Source: a virus. Taken from it: a DNA stretch of 43,397 nucleotides. The notes beneath the pieces are model-generated. The model was not told the DNA's origin. It did not search any database and saw only the letters and a program-made list of their open reading frames with translations. This document shows positions 16,646 through 25,020 of the stretch, piece after piece; within the stretch, counting starts at the first letter, position 1, and each line of letters opens with the position of its first letter. The translations under genes and the position numbers were made by a program. Where the stretch lies: IMG/VR virus record IMGVR_UViG_3300028800_000162, positions 1 to 43,397 of that record; one strand, given 5' to 3'.

Positions 16646-17006
16646 TTTCTTCTTTGCCTTGTTCTGGTTTCTTAGGATTTACAATGGTGTCTAATTGGTC
16701 TTTAGCCGATTGGACAACTTGATCCCGACCATCATCTTTGATGATCTTTTTCAAAAGCTTAGTGTCAAAGATTTTTGGTATGTAGGCCAACATATCATTA
16801 ACACTACGCTTGCCATCTGAAGTTTTTTGGTCTTCAATGACAACCAATTTGCCGTCGTTAATCAAAGCTTTTACTGATGGATGAACCAACAGAAGAGCTA
16901 AGATGTCGGCACTAACTTCGTTAATGCCCGGCATTAGGATGCAAGGCTCACATTTCGCAAAATGAATTGTGAGCACATTGACTCTTGAGTAATTCAGTAA
17001 AGCCAT
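16629..17006 (-). CDS. virion-associated protein of unknown function
   Basis: This 125-residue protein is encoded directly after the major capsid gene (TAATG overlap). The N-terminal part (to about 60) reads LMPGINEVSADILALLLVHPSVKALINDGKLVV, a pattern that recurs in small phage proteins next to capsid genes. The C-terminal part is charged and helical. It may be a head-completion or capsid-stabilising factor. No catalytic residues seen. Confidence 0.65.
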   Translation of the reverse strand: MALLNYSRVNVLTIHFAKCEPCILMPGINEVSADILALLLVHPSVKALINDGKLVVIEDQKTSDGKRSVNDMLAYIPKIFDTKLLKKIIKDDGRDQVVQSAKDQLDTIVNPKKPEQGKEENEHFQ

Positions 17007-17962
17007 TAAATACCTTCCCCGATTGTGAGTGACAATGGATAGTAAACGATGATCCCACCGTATCTTGATTCACAAGGTACAACGAACTCAAGTCCGCGCT
17101 CTTGTGGAGGATACTGAGTGAATGGCATCGGGATTTCCATAGTCAGTTTATCAGGATTCTTATCGTAAACGATGAAGATATCTGCTGGCACTGTTGGGTT
17201 TGGTGCTTGTTGTACAGGGCCTGCGCCTTGTAATTCTGGCACCCAATCCACGGTTGTGACAAACGGGTTATTTTGGATGAAGTATTCCAAAATAGTCGTG
17301 TCAGAAACCGAGCTTCTTGGTGTAGAAGCAATCAGTGTGTACTGAGGAATTGGCAAGAGAAGCGTGTTCGGCATCTCAACGCCTTTAGTGATCGCTGGGA
17401 TAGAATTCGTCACTTGGTTCATATCACGCAAGATTTGGTCAGGCGTTTTATTGACCCAGAGAGTTGTTCCACCAGTACCGTCAGCAGGAACAAAGTTCGC
17501 TGGAATGTTGGTGTTATTGATAAGACCTAAAATACGATAGGTGTTATCGCCAAACCAAGCAAGACGGTTGATCTTTTGGTCGTTTGCTCTTCGTGCTGCG
17601 TTGGCTTGTCTTTGTGTCAAAGAACGTCCAACGTAAATCGCAGCGCGAATTTCCTGCACGCTGTATCCATAGGAAACCCCGATGGATTTAACAGGTGAGG
17701 TGTATTCTTTACCGCGAATATCAGCTCTTGGAAGGTCATCTGCATACGACTCGATAACACGAGCGAAGCCAGTTTCTTCAAACTGAGCGTATGTGATTGA
17801 CTGAGCACCCTCGCCAGCTTCAGTGCTGATCGGGATATGCTTAAATGCCTTCATCTCTGGAAATTCGATGTCATACGACTTCGACTTGATATACTCAAGT
17901 TCCCGAGCGAAGAAGAAAGTTTCATTGGCGTCTAACGCCACACTTTGGATTTTTGGCAACAT
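17006..17962 (-). CDS. major capsid protein (DUF2184, HK97 fold)
   Basis: This 318-residue protein follows the protease/scaffold and cement genes. Its course is typical of DUF2184 capsids: an N-terminal arm, FARELEYIKSKSYDIEFPEMKAF, then ITYAQFEETGFARVI, GVSYGYSVQEIRAA (about 95-108), LTQRQANAARRANDQKINRLAWFGD and a C-terminal strand EFVVPCESRYGGIIVYYPLSL. It polymerises into the shell. No processing site is obvious. Confidence 0.88.
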   Translation of the reverse strand: MLPKIQSVALDANETFFFARELEYIKSKSYDIEFPEMKAFKHIPISTEAGEGAQSITYAQFEETGFARVIESYADDLPRADIRGKEYTSPVKSIGVSYGYSVQEIRAAIYVGRSLTQRQANAARRANDQKINRLAWFGDNTYRILGLINNTNIPANFVPADGTGGTTLWVNKTPDQILRDMNQVTNSIPAITKGVEMPNTLLLPIPQYTLIASTPRSSVSDTTILEYFIQNNPFVTTVDWVPELQGAGPVQQAPNPTVPADIFIVYDKNPDKLTMEIPMPFTQYPPQERGLEFVVPCESRYGGIIVYYPLSLTIGEGI

Positions 17963-17979
17963 GACTTTTCTCTCCTAAA

Positions 17980-18786
17980 TTATGGTTGGTTAATATCCAG
18001 AACGGCCAAGTTACCAGCTGTAGCACCGAGTATCCAACGGATACCTGTAGTCGCAGGAAGTAAAATAGCATTTCCGCTATCTGAATCAGATCTAAAACCA
18101 CCCACTTGAGGGTTTGCCAATGTAGGAGTGATCCTCCAGTAAACTGGACTGTCAGAGGTTACTGTGTTCTCAACTGTGACCCATACACGACCGCGAGTCA
18201 TACATGGCACGGCATCGCCTGGGAAGTAAGGTGCGCCACCAGCAGAGCCTTGAGGACCGAGCAGGTTCATCTTGTTCTGAATGTATAGAGCCACGCCGTA
18301 AAATACGCTGTCGCTGCTATAAGTATCAGTCCAAGTAGGTTGACCAGCACCAGCAGTAGTCACGAACACTGCACTTACAGGGAAGCCCTGTTGAGCTGTG
18401 ATTGTGATTGTGTCAGTACCGTTAGAAACTGCTGAGGCAATGAAAGGTTGAGCTGCAATCAGAGCCGCGATGGCTGCGAGTGTAGCTGCGTTGCTTGTGG
18501 CGTATACCACTGGAGTTAACGCGATACCATTCAATGTTACGACTGTGCTGTTGCTTGCGACCAAAGCGGTTGAAGCGGCAACGGCTACGATGTCCAAATG
18601 TGGTAGGCGGACTTGCATGTCTTGCCCGATCACTTTTGCTACACCCAAGCCGATTGGAATGTTTTCTAGCGCCGATACTGGCGAAAGAACGTTGTTAAAA
18701 CCGATGTCATAAATTTGACCAGCAGCAGCAGCCTGCGCCATCAAATAATTATAACTTGTTTGTCCTGATACTGGTGGAAAGCTCAT
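17980..18786 (-). CDS. structural cement protein with inserted beta domain
   Basis: This 268-residue protein lies between scaffold and capsid genes, as expected for capsid decoration or cement proteins (DUF2190-like position). The N-terminal 75 residues and residues about 165-268 (with GDAVPCMTRGRVWVTVE and a final GIRWILGATAGNLAVLDIN) form the core. Residues about 77-152 are an insertion with V-T-L-N-G-I-A-L at the start and TTAGAGQPT at the end, homologous to insertions in tail proteins. It would display the extra domain on the head. Confidence 0.75.
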   Translation of the reverse strand: MSFPPVSGQTSYNYLMAQAAAAGQIYDIGFNNVLSPVSALENIPIGLGVAKVIGQDMQVRLPHLDIVAVAASTALVASNSTVVTLNGIALTPVVYATSNAATLAAIAALIAAQPFIASAVSNGTDTITITAQQGFPVSAVFVTTAGAGQPTWTDTYSSDSVFYGVALYIQNKMNLLGPQGSAGGAPYFPGDAVPCMTRGRVWVTVENTVTSDSPVYWRITPTLANPQVGGFRSDSDSGNAILLPATTGIRWILGATAGNLAVLDINQP

Positions 18787-18788
18787 GG

Positions 18789-19538
18789 TTATTTTCTCCC
18801 TGCTTTATAGGCTTCTTTTTGTCTAGAGATCATTGCACGTCTAGCACTGCCTGAGTCTGCCATATCTTTTTCTTGATTGGCATCCATGCGTGATGGAATT
18901 GCAATAACTTTTTGTCCAGGCAACTCTTCAAGCACGGAATCAAACCGAGCATTGATATAAGTATCGCTCTTGCCTTCGAGGTTGGCGTTCTTTTGAATGG
19001 ACATAATAAGACGTTTCTTAAGTTCCATTTCAGAGAGTCCATCCATTCTCGCAACGGTATTTTTATCAAGATACCTTTCCGATAGTTTTTCAAGACGAAC
19101 ACGTTCTTTAACGCGACGGCTAAATTCTGCATGATCGACCTTTGGAATGTGTGGCAGATCATGAGGGTAATGCTGATTTTTTGGCTCTGACACAACATGC
19201 TCCTTCATATGAGAGGGTTTTTCATAATCTTTCACGTGAGACTGCATCCCATACGTGTCGATCGGATCTTTTTCTTCTTTTCCCCGAGGACCGATTTCGT
19301 CTTCCTCGGACTTTTCTCCTGATAAAGGTTCATGAACCATCTTTGGATCATGATGATCTTTATCACGTAGACTGTCTCGCTCTGCGTGAGCTTTATCTAT
19401 CATTTCTTTACATTGGGCAAGTTCTTGCATGAGTTTTTCATGTCTTTGCATGAGACCTTCAACAGAGTTGGCGGCATCATCCTCTAACATGTATTCCTCA
19501 GCGTCAATCTTGACCTTTCTTAATTTCTTGTTTGCCAT
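18789..19538 (-). CDS. nested scaffolding protein
   Basis: An in-frame internal ATG at 19538 inside the protease gene has a perfect AGGAGG (19544-19549) five bases upstream, stronger than the SDs of most neighbours. It would yield the C-terminal 249 residues alone: an acidic and basic helical protein, rich in His, Asp and Lys in the middle (about 60-150), with a helical C-terminal capsid-binding end. This is the lambda C/Nu3 plan, where a protease gene contains its scaffold gene. Confidence 0.7.
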   Translation of the reverse strand: MANKKLRKVKIDAEEYMLEDDAANSVEGLMQRHEKLMQELAQCKEMIDKAHAERDSLRDKDHHDPKMVHEPLSGEKSEEDEIGPRGKEEKDPIDTYGMQSHVKDYEKPSHMKEHVVSEPKNQHYPHDLPHIPKVDHAEFSRRVKERVRLEKLSERYLDKNTVARMDGLSEMELKKRLIMSIQKNANLEGKSDTYINARFDSVLEELPGQKVIAIPSRMDANQEKDMADSGSARRAMISRQKEAYKAGRK

Positions 19539-20120
19539 GATGGCCTCCTCTTGATTGATTAACACTGCGTCTTCTCCGTCTAAGACAATTCTTGCCTCAG
19601 GGCCAGCTCGCGCCTCGTCGACTAAAGCTAGGTGATTGTAGCGGATATTGGATTGTCGGAAGTCATATGGCTCACCGTTATAAACGCCACCTTCTGGGAT
19701 CAGATCAACCGTGTAACCCAAGGATAGTTCATTCTTTTTTTTATCCTTAATCTTCTCGACTACGTTCTTGTCAGTAATGACCATGTTTGCTATTATATGC
19801 GGGTACTCGTCCTCGATCGTTTCTCCAGTGTAGCCAATCGCTAACTTTTTAGCGTTGTCGGCATTAACTAAACGTTCGGGTGGATGGCCATCTACAACAG
19901 GAATCATTTTCATGGACTCTAAACTTTCCGCTTCGCGCACGTCGTCTGGGTGTCTTAATTCCTTTCGTACTGTACCGTCAGCATTCTTGTAAAGAAAAAC
20001 TCCGCAGCGAGTTACGATTGCACGTCCCTTGATATAACCTTCATCCGTAATTTTAGTCTCGTTATACCCGATATTCTTATCGTATCTAGCGAGATTTATA
20101 AGCGTCATATTTTTTTGCAT
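18789..20120 (-). CDS. head maturation protease-scaffold (DUF2213)
   Basis: This 443-residue protein has an N-terminal domain (about 1-185) with the DUF2213 pattern: TDEGYIKGRAIVTRCGVFLY (25-44), then MKMIPVVDGHPP (70-81), where the His is the likely catalytic residue, NELSLGYTVDLIPEGGVY (about 130-147) and NIRYNHLALVDEARAG (about 158-173). The rest is scaffold-like helix. It would cleave itself and the scaffold during prohead maturation. It overlaps the preceding small gene by 35 bases in the +1 phase. Confidence 0.85.
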   Translation of the reverse strand: MQKNMTLINLARYDKNIGYNETKITDEGYIKGRAIVTRCGVFLYKNADGTVRKELRHPDDVREAESLESMKMIPVVDGHPPERLVNADNAKKLAIGYTGETIEDEYPHIIANMVITDKNVVEKIKDKKKNELSLGYTVDLIPEGGVYNGEPYDFRQSNIRYNHLALVDEARAGPEARIVLDGEDAVLINQEEAIMANKKLRKVKIDAEEYMLEDDAANSVEGLMQRHEKLMQELAQCKEMIDKAHAERDSLRDKDHHDPKMVHEPLSGEKSEEDEIGPRGKEEKDPIDTYGMQSHVKDYEKPSHMKEHVVSEPKNQHYPHDLPHIPKVDHAEFSRRVKERVRLEKLSERYLDKNTVARMDGLSEMELKKRLIMSIQKNANLEGKSDTYINARFDSVLEELPGQKVIAIPSRMDANQEKDMADSGSARRAMISRQKEAYKAGRK

Positions 20121-20361
20121 CTATGCCCTCGCGCGCTTTGTGTCTCTCTTTGAGTCCCGGAAATTTGTTGTAGACTTTTTCTTTGATGGCTTCTGGGTTT
20201 TTTGCGTTATGCGCTCTAGCCAACGCATTTCTAGCTCTGGCCACGTTATTGATTGGGAATGTACCATCGGGACCTGCGAAGTTTGATTTTTTGACATTGG
20301 GATATTTGCCAGCGTTAGACTCGCCCGGCCTTTCTCTTATTTTCGATATTTCCTCTGCCAT
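20086..20361 (-). CDS. small FAGPDGTFPI-type head module protein (DUF6582-like)
   Basis: The protein has 91 residues. The stretch KSNFAGPDGTFPINNVARARNAL (from about 25) followed by a helix and a KVYNKFPGLKERH segment is the familiar DUF6582-like module, often found attached to phage protease or portal proteins. Here it is a separate gene between the SPP1 gp7-like and protease genes. Its role is unknown. Confidence 0.7.
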   Translation of the reverse strand: MAEEISKIRERPGESNAGKYPNVKKSNFAGPDGTFPINNVARARNALARAHNAKNPEAIKEKVYNKFPGLKERHKAREGIDAKKYDAYKSR

Positions 20362-20364
20362 TTA

Positions 20365-21204
20365 CTACCCTAAATCTAAAAGTTTGTCTAACACTGGTCG
20401 GGCTATACATCGGCAATTTACATCATTGCCGGGATGCCCTGTAGTTTTTGGTGGCGTATCCCATCTGAACTTCTTGCCGTCGTTTGCTCTATGTGTCGGC
20501 CTTACTCGTTCATCACCAGAAGTCTGCCAAATGTACTCTTCAACCCCTAATTCTTTCTGTCGAAGCATAGTTAAAGAAGAGTTCAATTTTTTGGTTTGAT
20601 CTCTTGCTATCAACGTAGCACGTCTGCGACTAATACCAAAAGATTTTTGTAACTCTTTTGATACTTCGGTAAATCTTTTACCTTCTTGCAGTCCTCTTTC
20701 TATGATTCCGCTAACTCTTTCCAACTCCTGATCTGGGAGCGATTTAATGAGAGTGGCATTTTGTGCAGCAAACAACTTAAGTTGATCGCCAAGCCAAGGT
20801 TCGCCGATAAAAATATCAATACCAAATATTGAATTGTTAATCTTTTCGAATTGGTTCTTGTTGAATCGGTTGATTTGAACACTGACCTGCTCCGCATCAC
20901 GTATAGTATTTTCTACTTTATTCTGTATAGCTTTGCGGATATAAATTATCAATGAGTTTAATCTTGAAAGATAATCGTCGGCTCGATCATTCGGCATTTT
21001 GCCTTCAACTTCATCTAGCATCGAGGGAATTTCGGGAATCAAAACCGTCTTGATTAAATCCTTCAATTCTCGAACCAATGAATTAAGATCGCGATGGTAT
21101 TCGCGTTCGATTCCGTTAGGGTAAAGCCAATTAGGCGGTCTCTTTTTCCCTTTGGGAGTCTCAAGCTTCCGTTGCCTGATTTTGGACAACTTGACTTCAT
21201 CCAT
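20365..21204 (-). CDS. SPP1 gp7-like head morphogenesis protein (Mu F family)
   Basis: The protein has 279 residues. The C-terminal domain holds the family signature RATLIARDQTKKLNSSL (about 194-210), YIWQTSGDERVRPTHRANDG (about 224-243) and the end GHPGNDVNCRCIARP with its C-R-C motif (about 256-270). The N-terminal part is helical. The protein is a minor head component packaged near the portal. It overlaps the portal gene by TAATG. Confidence 0.88.
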   Translation of the reverse strand: MDEVKLSKIRQRKLETPKGKKRPPNWLYPNGIEREYHRDLNSLVRELKDLIKTVLIPEIPSMLDEVEGKMPNDRADDYLSRLNSLIIYIRKAIQNKVENTIRDAEQVSVQINRFNKNQFEKINNSIFGIDIFIGEPWLGDQLKLFAAQNATLIKSLPDQELERVSGIIERGLQEGKRFTEVSKELQKSFGISRRRATLIARDQTKKLNSSLTMLRQKELGVEEYIWQTSGDERVRPTHRANDGKKFRWDTPPKTTGHPGNDVNCRCIARPVLDKLLDLG

Positions 21205-22766
21205 TAATAAGACTTCCTGAATGCAGCCCCAGGCAATCCTGTACCCATGATATCCGGGCCTTCTGTTGGATTTGGACCTGTGAGTTTTTCTTTTTCTGCT
21301 TCGAGTTCTTCCAATTCTTCGGGGTGTTCGCTCATGCGTTCACGTTCTTTGAGGTCAATTTCGGTATTCATTGACCACTTGTTACCTCCGAATCTTGATA
21401 CTGCGACTTCGCTTGGATCAAGTACGCCACGATCAATGTACATAGAATCCGTTTCAGCCACGAGTTTTCTTGTAATCGCATCTTGTTCCTCCGAATTTTG
21501 CCAAAGAGGAACGAATGCAATAGACCAGTCTTCTGGCTCGATTCCGTTCAAAGGACCGTCTTTGGAAATCATTATATATCGAATAAGCTTCTCAAGTACT
21601 CCACGAAGCTTGGCTTCTTGTTCTTGCTTAACAGCATCATAGAAATTGCGGACATCGTTCTCTCCAGTAGAGTTAAGCCCTGCTGCACTTCGTCCGAACA
21701 GCAAGGATACAGGAATTCTTGTGACAGCAGAGAGAGCGACCATGAAGCGATCCAAAAGGTCAGAAATACCATTAACGTTTGTAGTAAGCTTTTCATACCT
21801 TTCATTGGCATCCAAAATGGCAGTATTGGTGTTTGACTTGGCCAAATTTAAAATGTTCAAACGCTTCATCACAGTATTGTCGCCACATGCAGAGGCCATA
21901 ATCTGTGCTAAATTCGGAATATATAAAACTGAATTTACGAAATCTTCAAAAATCGTCGCAGTGTTAGAAAAAGCCGTCGAATAATTCCGCAGTTCTTGGT
22001 AAACAGTTTGGACAAGAGGATCGCCCCATCCTTGGTTGAAGTTCTGCCATCTTGGTGGGAGGATATTCCAGTCCATACGAAGGATACGCGAATAATGGAC
22101 GAAAAAAACCGCACCAGTTCTGTTATCGTTGACTGTGTAGACGTTCGGGAAACCGTAATTCGGCGAATTAAGGTCACTTTCAAAGGTTCCGTCCCTGCTA
22201 TAAGCCTGATAACGGTCGAAGACTCTGAGCCATTGAACATCTCTAATACCTGCCTCGTCAACTGGTTGATCTAAAGGTAAACCATCTGCAATCCCCATGA
22301 TACAAATGCCACCACCGTATAGTCTAGCCCACTTGATTAAATTGGTCATAGCCTGATTACAGCTCAACTCTTCCAATTTACCTACGATTTTACCAGCAGA
22401 ATCGCCCTCGATTTCCCATCCTTGACGGATCATTTCTTGAGCAAAAAGGTCAATGATTAACCTAACAACTCCGTCCGATCGGTACATTTGATCGAGTTCC
22501 GAACGGTTAAAAATGTTGGTCATCAAGAAGGTTCCGTTTTGCTTCTTGTCCCGACCGCAAATGCCAAGCCCAGTCAATACGTTCATCCATCCATCGCCGT
22601 GGACTTCACCATCTCCACGAATCACCTTTTGGGCTTCTTCGTCGATTTTCTTGGACATATTGTATGAGTCACGGAACCTATTCGGTTCTGCGTTGTATTC
22701 TTGTTCCAATTTAACGGAATCAAGGTGCATCACTGGGGTGGCAATAACATCGGGTTTTTTTCTCAT
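21204..22766 (-). CDS. portal protein (DUF1073-like)
   Basis: This 520-residue protein lies between the terminase and the SPP1 gp7-like gene. Recognisable are MYRSDGVVRLIIDLFAQEMIRQGWEI (about 93-118), LIKWARLYGGGICIMG, VHYSRILRMDW and TRIPVSLLFGRSAAGLNSTGENDVRNFYD (about 355-383), which is the hallmark of DUF1073 portals. It forms the dodecameric ring for DNA passage. The C-terminal 60 residues are acidic and Pro-rich. Confidence 0.9.
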   Translation of the reverse strand: MRKKPDVIATPVMHLDSVKLEQEYNAEPNRFRDSYNMSKKIDEEAQKVIRGDGEVHGDGWMNVLTGLGICGRDKKQNGTFLMTNIFNRSELDQMYRSDGVVRLIIDLFAQEMIRQGWEIEGDSAGKIVGKLEELSCNQAMTNLIKWARLYGGGICIMGIADGLPLDQPVDEAGIRDVQWLRVFDRYQAYSRDGTFESDLNSPNYGFPNVYTVNDNRTGAVFFVHYSRILRMDWNILPPRWQNFNQGWGDPLVQTVYQELRNYSTAFSNTATIFEDFVNSVLYIPNLAQIMASACGDNTVMKRLNILNLAKSNTNTAILDANERYEKLTTNVNGISDLLDRFMVALSAVTRIPVSLLFGRSAAGLNSTGENDVRNFYDAVKQEQEAKLRGVLEKLIRYIMISKDGPLNGIEPEDWSIAFVPLWQNSEEQDAITRKLVAETDSMYIDRGVLDPSEVAVSRFGGNKWSMNTEIDLKERERMSEHPEELEELEAEKEKLTGPNPTEGPDIMGTGLPGAAFRKSY

Positions 22767-22773
22767 TTTTCTC

Positions 22774-24141
22774 CTAAATGGTTGTTAGAGCGTACAGATC
22801 ATAAGCATCCTCAGTCAGCATGAGGAAAGCTCCGCTCAATGAGTCCACTATATCGTCATGATGACCTTCGGGGAAATTCTCTAACTCCCTGAATAAATCT
22901 TCATTCCAAGGAGCCTTGAGCACCTTGATATTGCCAGCTTCGGCTTGCGCGCTCACTGGACTTGCTCTTGTAATTTTATCTTTCGTTGCTTTATAAGGTT
23001 TGACGTTGAAACCAGATAACATACGCAGCAAGAGATCAACTTCGGAAACTCCAGCTTGACCTGGGTCTTGCTCAATTCCTATCCTCGTCATAACGCCATC
23101 TTGTGAAGCAGTATTTTTAATTGCATTCTGCACGTGAAGAGGGCTTTCTTGCAATCGAACTATGTTGCAAATGTAAAAAACTCCTTTATCATCTTTAGCC
23201 AATTTAACTCCAACTGTATAATCGGGATCATTATTTTCAGTCTTACGAGTCGCAGCTCTGTCCCAATAACGAACAAATGTTAAATTCCTCGGCAGTACAT
23301 TAATTACTTCAAAATAAGTACGTTGGAAAAAGACTCCAGCTGTCGGTCTGATATTCCAATTACCAAATAAGAGCTGTTCCCTTTCGAAACGAGGTAATGC
23401 TTGAAGGTTCGCCAAGTAATCGGGGTTTTCTTTCAAAAGGATTTGATTGTCGTAAACAGTCGAAGCGATAAAAGACACACTCTTTGGCAACGATTCTGGA
23501 TATTTCGCCTTCAATTCAGACTTTGAATCTCCCCATATCGTTTCATCTCCGACCACGATAAACCAGCGGATTAATCCCGATCTCTCTTGGATAGCATAGC
23601 CACTATCATTGTCAATCCACCAATCAATAAACTTGCGTACCCAGCTGTCAGGGTCAGGATTAGTTGTAGCCCTGATATATGGCTTGATACCGCATAATGA
23701 ACGATTGCGAGAAAGCATATAAACGAACTGACCCCAAGAAAAGTGTGTGAGTTCATCGAATCCTATGAGTGTTATTTGAGATCCTTGCCATGAGTATTTA
23801 TCCTTCTCCATGTCCATGTGAGCAAATTTAACGATGGCTCCTGATGGGAAATCCCATTCTAAGGATGATTGTTTGGGTATGCCTTCGAATTTCATGAATA
23901 ACGGTGCTGAAGTATCCCAAAGACCACCGGGATTCCTAACTTGGTTAGCGTTTTTCCTGAATATGACACATGAAAAACCAGACGTTTCATTGTGCCAAAG
24001 GGCTTCAAGCAATAATGCGAAGGTTTTTCCCCCACCAGCTGCTCCACCGTAAATCACGATGTCGGCTTCTGATGCGAGAAAGTCCATTTGAGGCCCTTCT
24101 TGCGGTCTAATCCTCTCTTCTACCAACATATCGCCTTCCAT
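22774..24141 (-). CDS. terminase large subunit
   Basis: The protein has 455 residues. The ATPase domain has Walker A GGAAGGGKT (Gly32-Thr40) and Walker B ITLIGFDE (about 123-130, Asp129 and Glu130). The nuclease domain shows YWDRAAT (about 292-298), IEQDPGQAG and HHDDIVDSLSGAF near the C-terminal end, which supply the acidic metal ligands. It packages DNA into the prohead. It overlaps the small subunit by 35 bases in the +1 phase. Confidence 0.95.
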   Translation of the reverse strand: MEGDMLVEERIRPQEGPQMDFLASEADIVIYGGAAGGGKTFALLLEALWHNETSGFSCVIFRKNANQVRNPGGLWDTSAPLFMKFEGIPKQSSLEWDFPSGAIVKFAHMDMEKDKYSWQGSQITLIGFDELTHFSWGQFVYMLSRNRSLCGIKPYIRATTNPDPDSWVRKFIDWWIDNDSGYAIQERSGLIRWFIVVGDETIWGDSKSELKAKYPESLPKSVSFIASTVYDNQILLKENPDYLANLQALPRFEREQLLFGNWNIRPTAGVFFQRTYFEVINVLPRNLTFVRYWDRAATRKTENNDPDYTVGVKLAKDDKGVFYICNIVRLQESPLHVQNAIKNTASQDGVMTRIGIEQDPGQAGVSEVDLLLRMLSGFNVKPYKATKDKITRASPVSAQAEAGNIKVLKAPWNEDLFRELENFPEGHHDDIVDSLSGAFLMLTEDAYDLYALTTI

Positions 24142-24562
24142 TGTCAGGCAATTCGAGAATAGCCTTGTGGGTTACTTGTTGTTTCGTTTCGACTTTTTGG
24201 ACGATTTGATCGGTTTGACCCAGTAAATTCTTACCCAAAAAGATAGCCATACCTGCGTTTTTCTCTGCTAATCTGAATTGAATTCGTCGAAGGCTGGCTT
24301 TGCCATGAAGTTTGAATCCTTCATAGACTTCTTGAAATGTTTTCTTGTAAAACCGTTCACACCACTTGTTAAGGGTCTTTTGATTGGTGTTTAGAATGGC
24401 TTCGATTTCGTCTACGGTACACAAAGCACGGCATAGATTCTCAAAGATTTTAGAATCGTATTCTCGTTCTGGTCTGCCTTTAGTGCCTTTTTTTCCTTTT
24501 TTGGAATCTTTTTCAGTTCGAACCGTCGGCGTTACTTGCCTTTTTGGTTTTTCTTCTGTCAT
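24107..24562 (-). CDS. terminase small subunit
   Basis: This 151-residue protein is directly before the large subunit. A basic N-terminal tail (1-30) is followed by a helix-turn-helix (about 31-70, with ALCTVDEIEAILNTNQKTLNKWCE) and an oligomerisation part containing RRIQFRLAEKNAGMAIFLGKNLLGQTD (about 93-119), common in small terminases of this class. It recognises phage DNA for packaging. The start overlaps the GNAT frame as ATGA. Confidence 0.85.
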   Translation of the reverse strand: MTEEKPKRQVTPTVRTEKDSKKGKKGTKGRPEREYDSKIFENLCRALCTVDEIEAILNTNQKTLNKWCERFYKKTFQEVYEGFKLHGKASLRRIQFRLAEKNAGMAIFLGKNLLGQTDQIVQKVETKQQVTHKAILELPDNGRRYVGRRED

Positions 24563-25020
24563 GGTTTACCTATGAATTCCCATGAGGTTGTGAATCGGTT
24601 TTTTGAATCCCCACCGAGACCAATCCCAGTTTTTGAATTGTTTACCTGTCTTCCTTGATGGCAACATATCCAATTCTTATTCTTTTTATGTGACGCAATT
24701 CTAGCAGGATGACTGGTTGTTTCCCTGTATCGTTTGCCATTTTCTACGTACATTCTTGCTATCTCATCGGTCATGATTCTGCCAAGACCAATACCCTGAT
24801 ATTCTGGCAGTACCACCAAACGATGGGTTTTGTAAACGTTTTTTGCTTTGGGGTGAGGAAAGAAGATCACCGATATAAACGCACACGGTCTGCCATCAAT
24901 CAACCCAAGATAGCAATCTACGTTACTTGCTAAGGAATGGCTCAAATAGTGATAATCTTTGAAAGCACTCCAAACCTTCCTTTCACAGCAGCGAATCTCG
25001 AAGGATAGACTCGGCCGTCT
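24559..25020 (-). CDS. GNAT (Mom-like) domain in -1 frame of ABC ATPase gene
   Basis: This 153-residue acyltransferase domain is entered from the ATPase frame by a -1 shift at the A7 run. It starts RRPSLSFEIRCCERKVW, then YHYLSHSLA, CYLGLIDGRPCAFISVIFF and HRLVVLPEYQGIGLGRI, the acetyl-CoA binding region, and ends FTTSWEFIG. No ATG precedes the core in this frame (first Met is next to the CoA-binding loop; a TTG at 25065 exists without SD), so it depends on the ATPase start. From memory, related proteins are single ABC-GNAT chains. The YHYLS and QGIGLG parts recall Mu Mom, which modifies adenine in DNA. The substrate here is inferred, not shown. Confidence 0.75.
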   Translation of the reverse strand, partial: RRPSLSFEIRCCERKVWSAFKDYHYLSHSLASNVDCYLGLIDGRPCAFISVIFFPHPKAKNVYKTHRLVVLPEYQGIGLGRIMTDEIARMYVENGKRYRETTSHPARIASHKKNKNWICCHQGRQVNNSKTGIGLGGDSKNRFTTSWEFIGKP

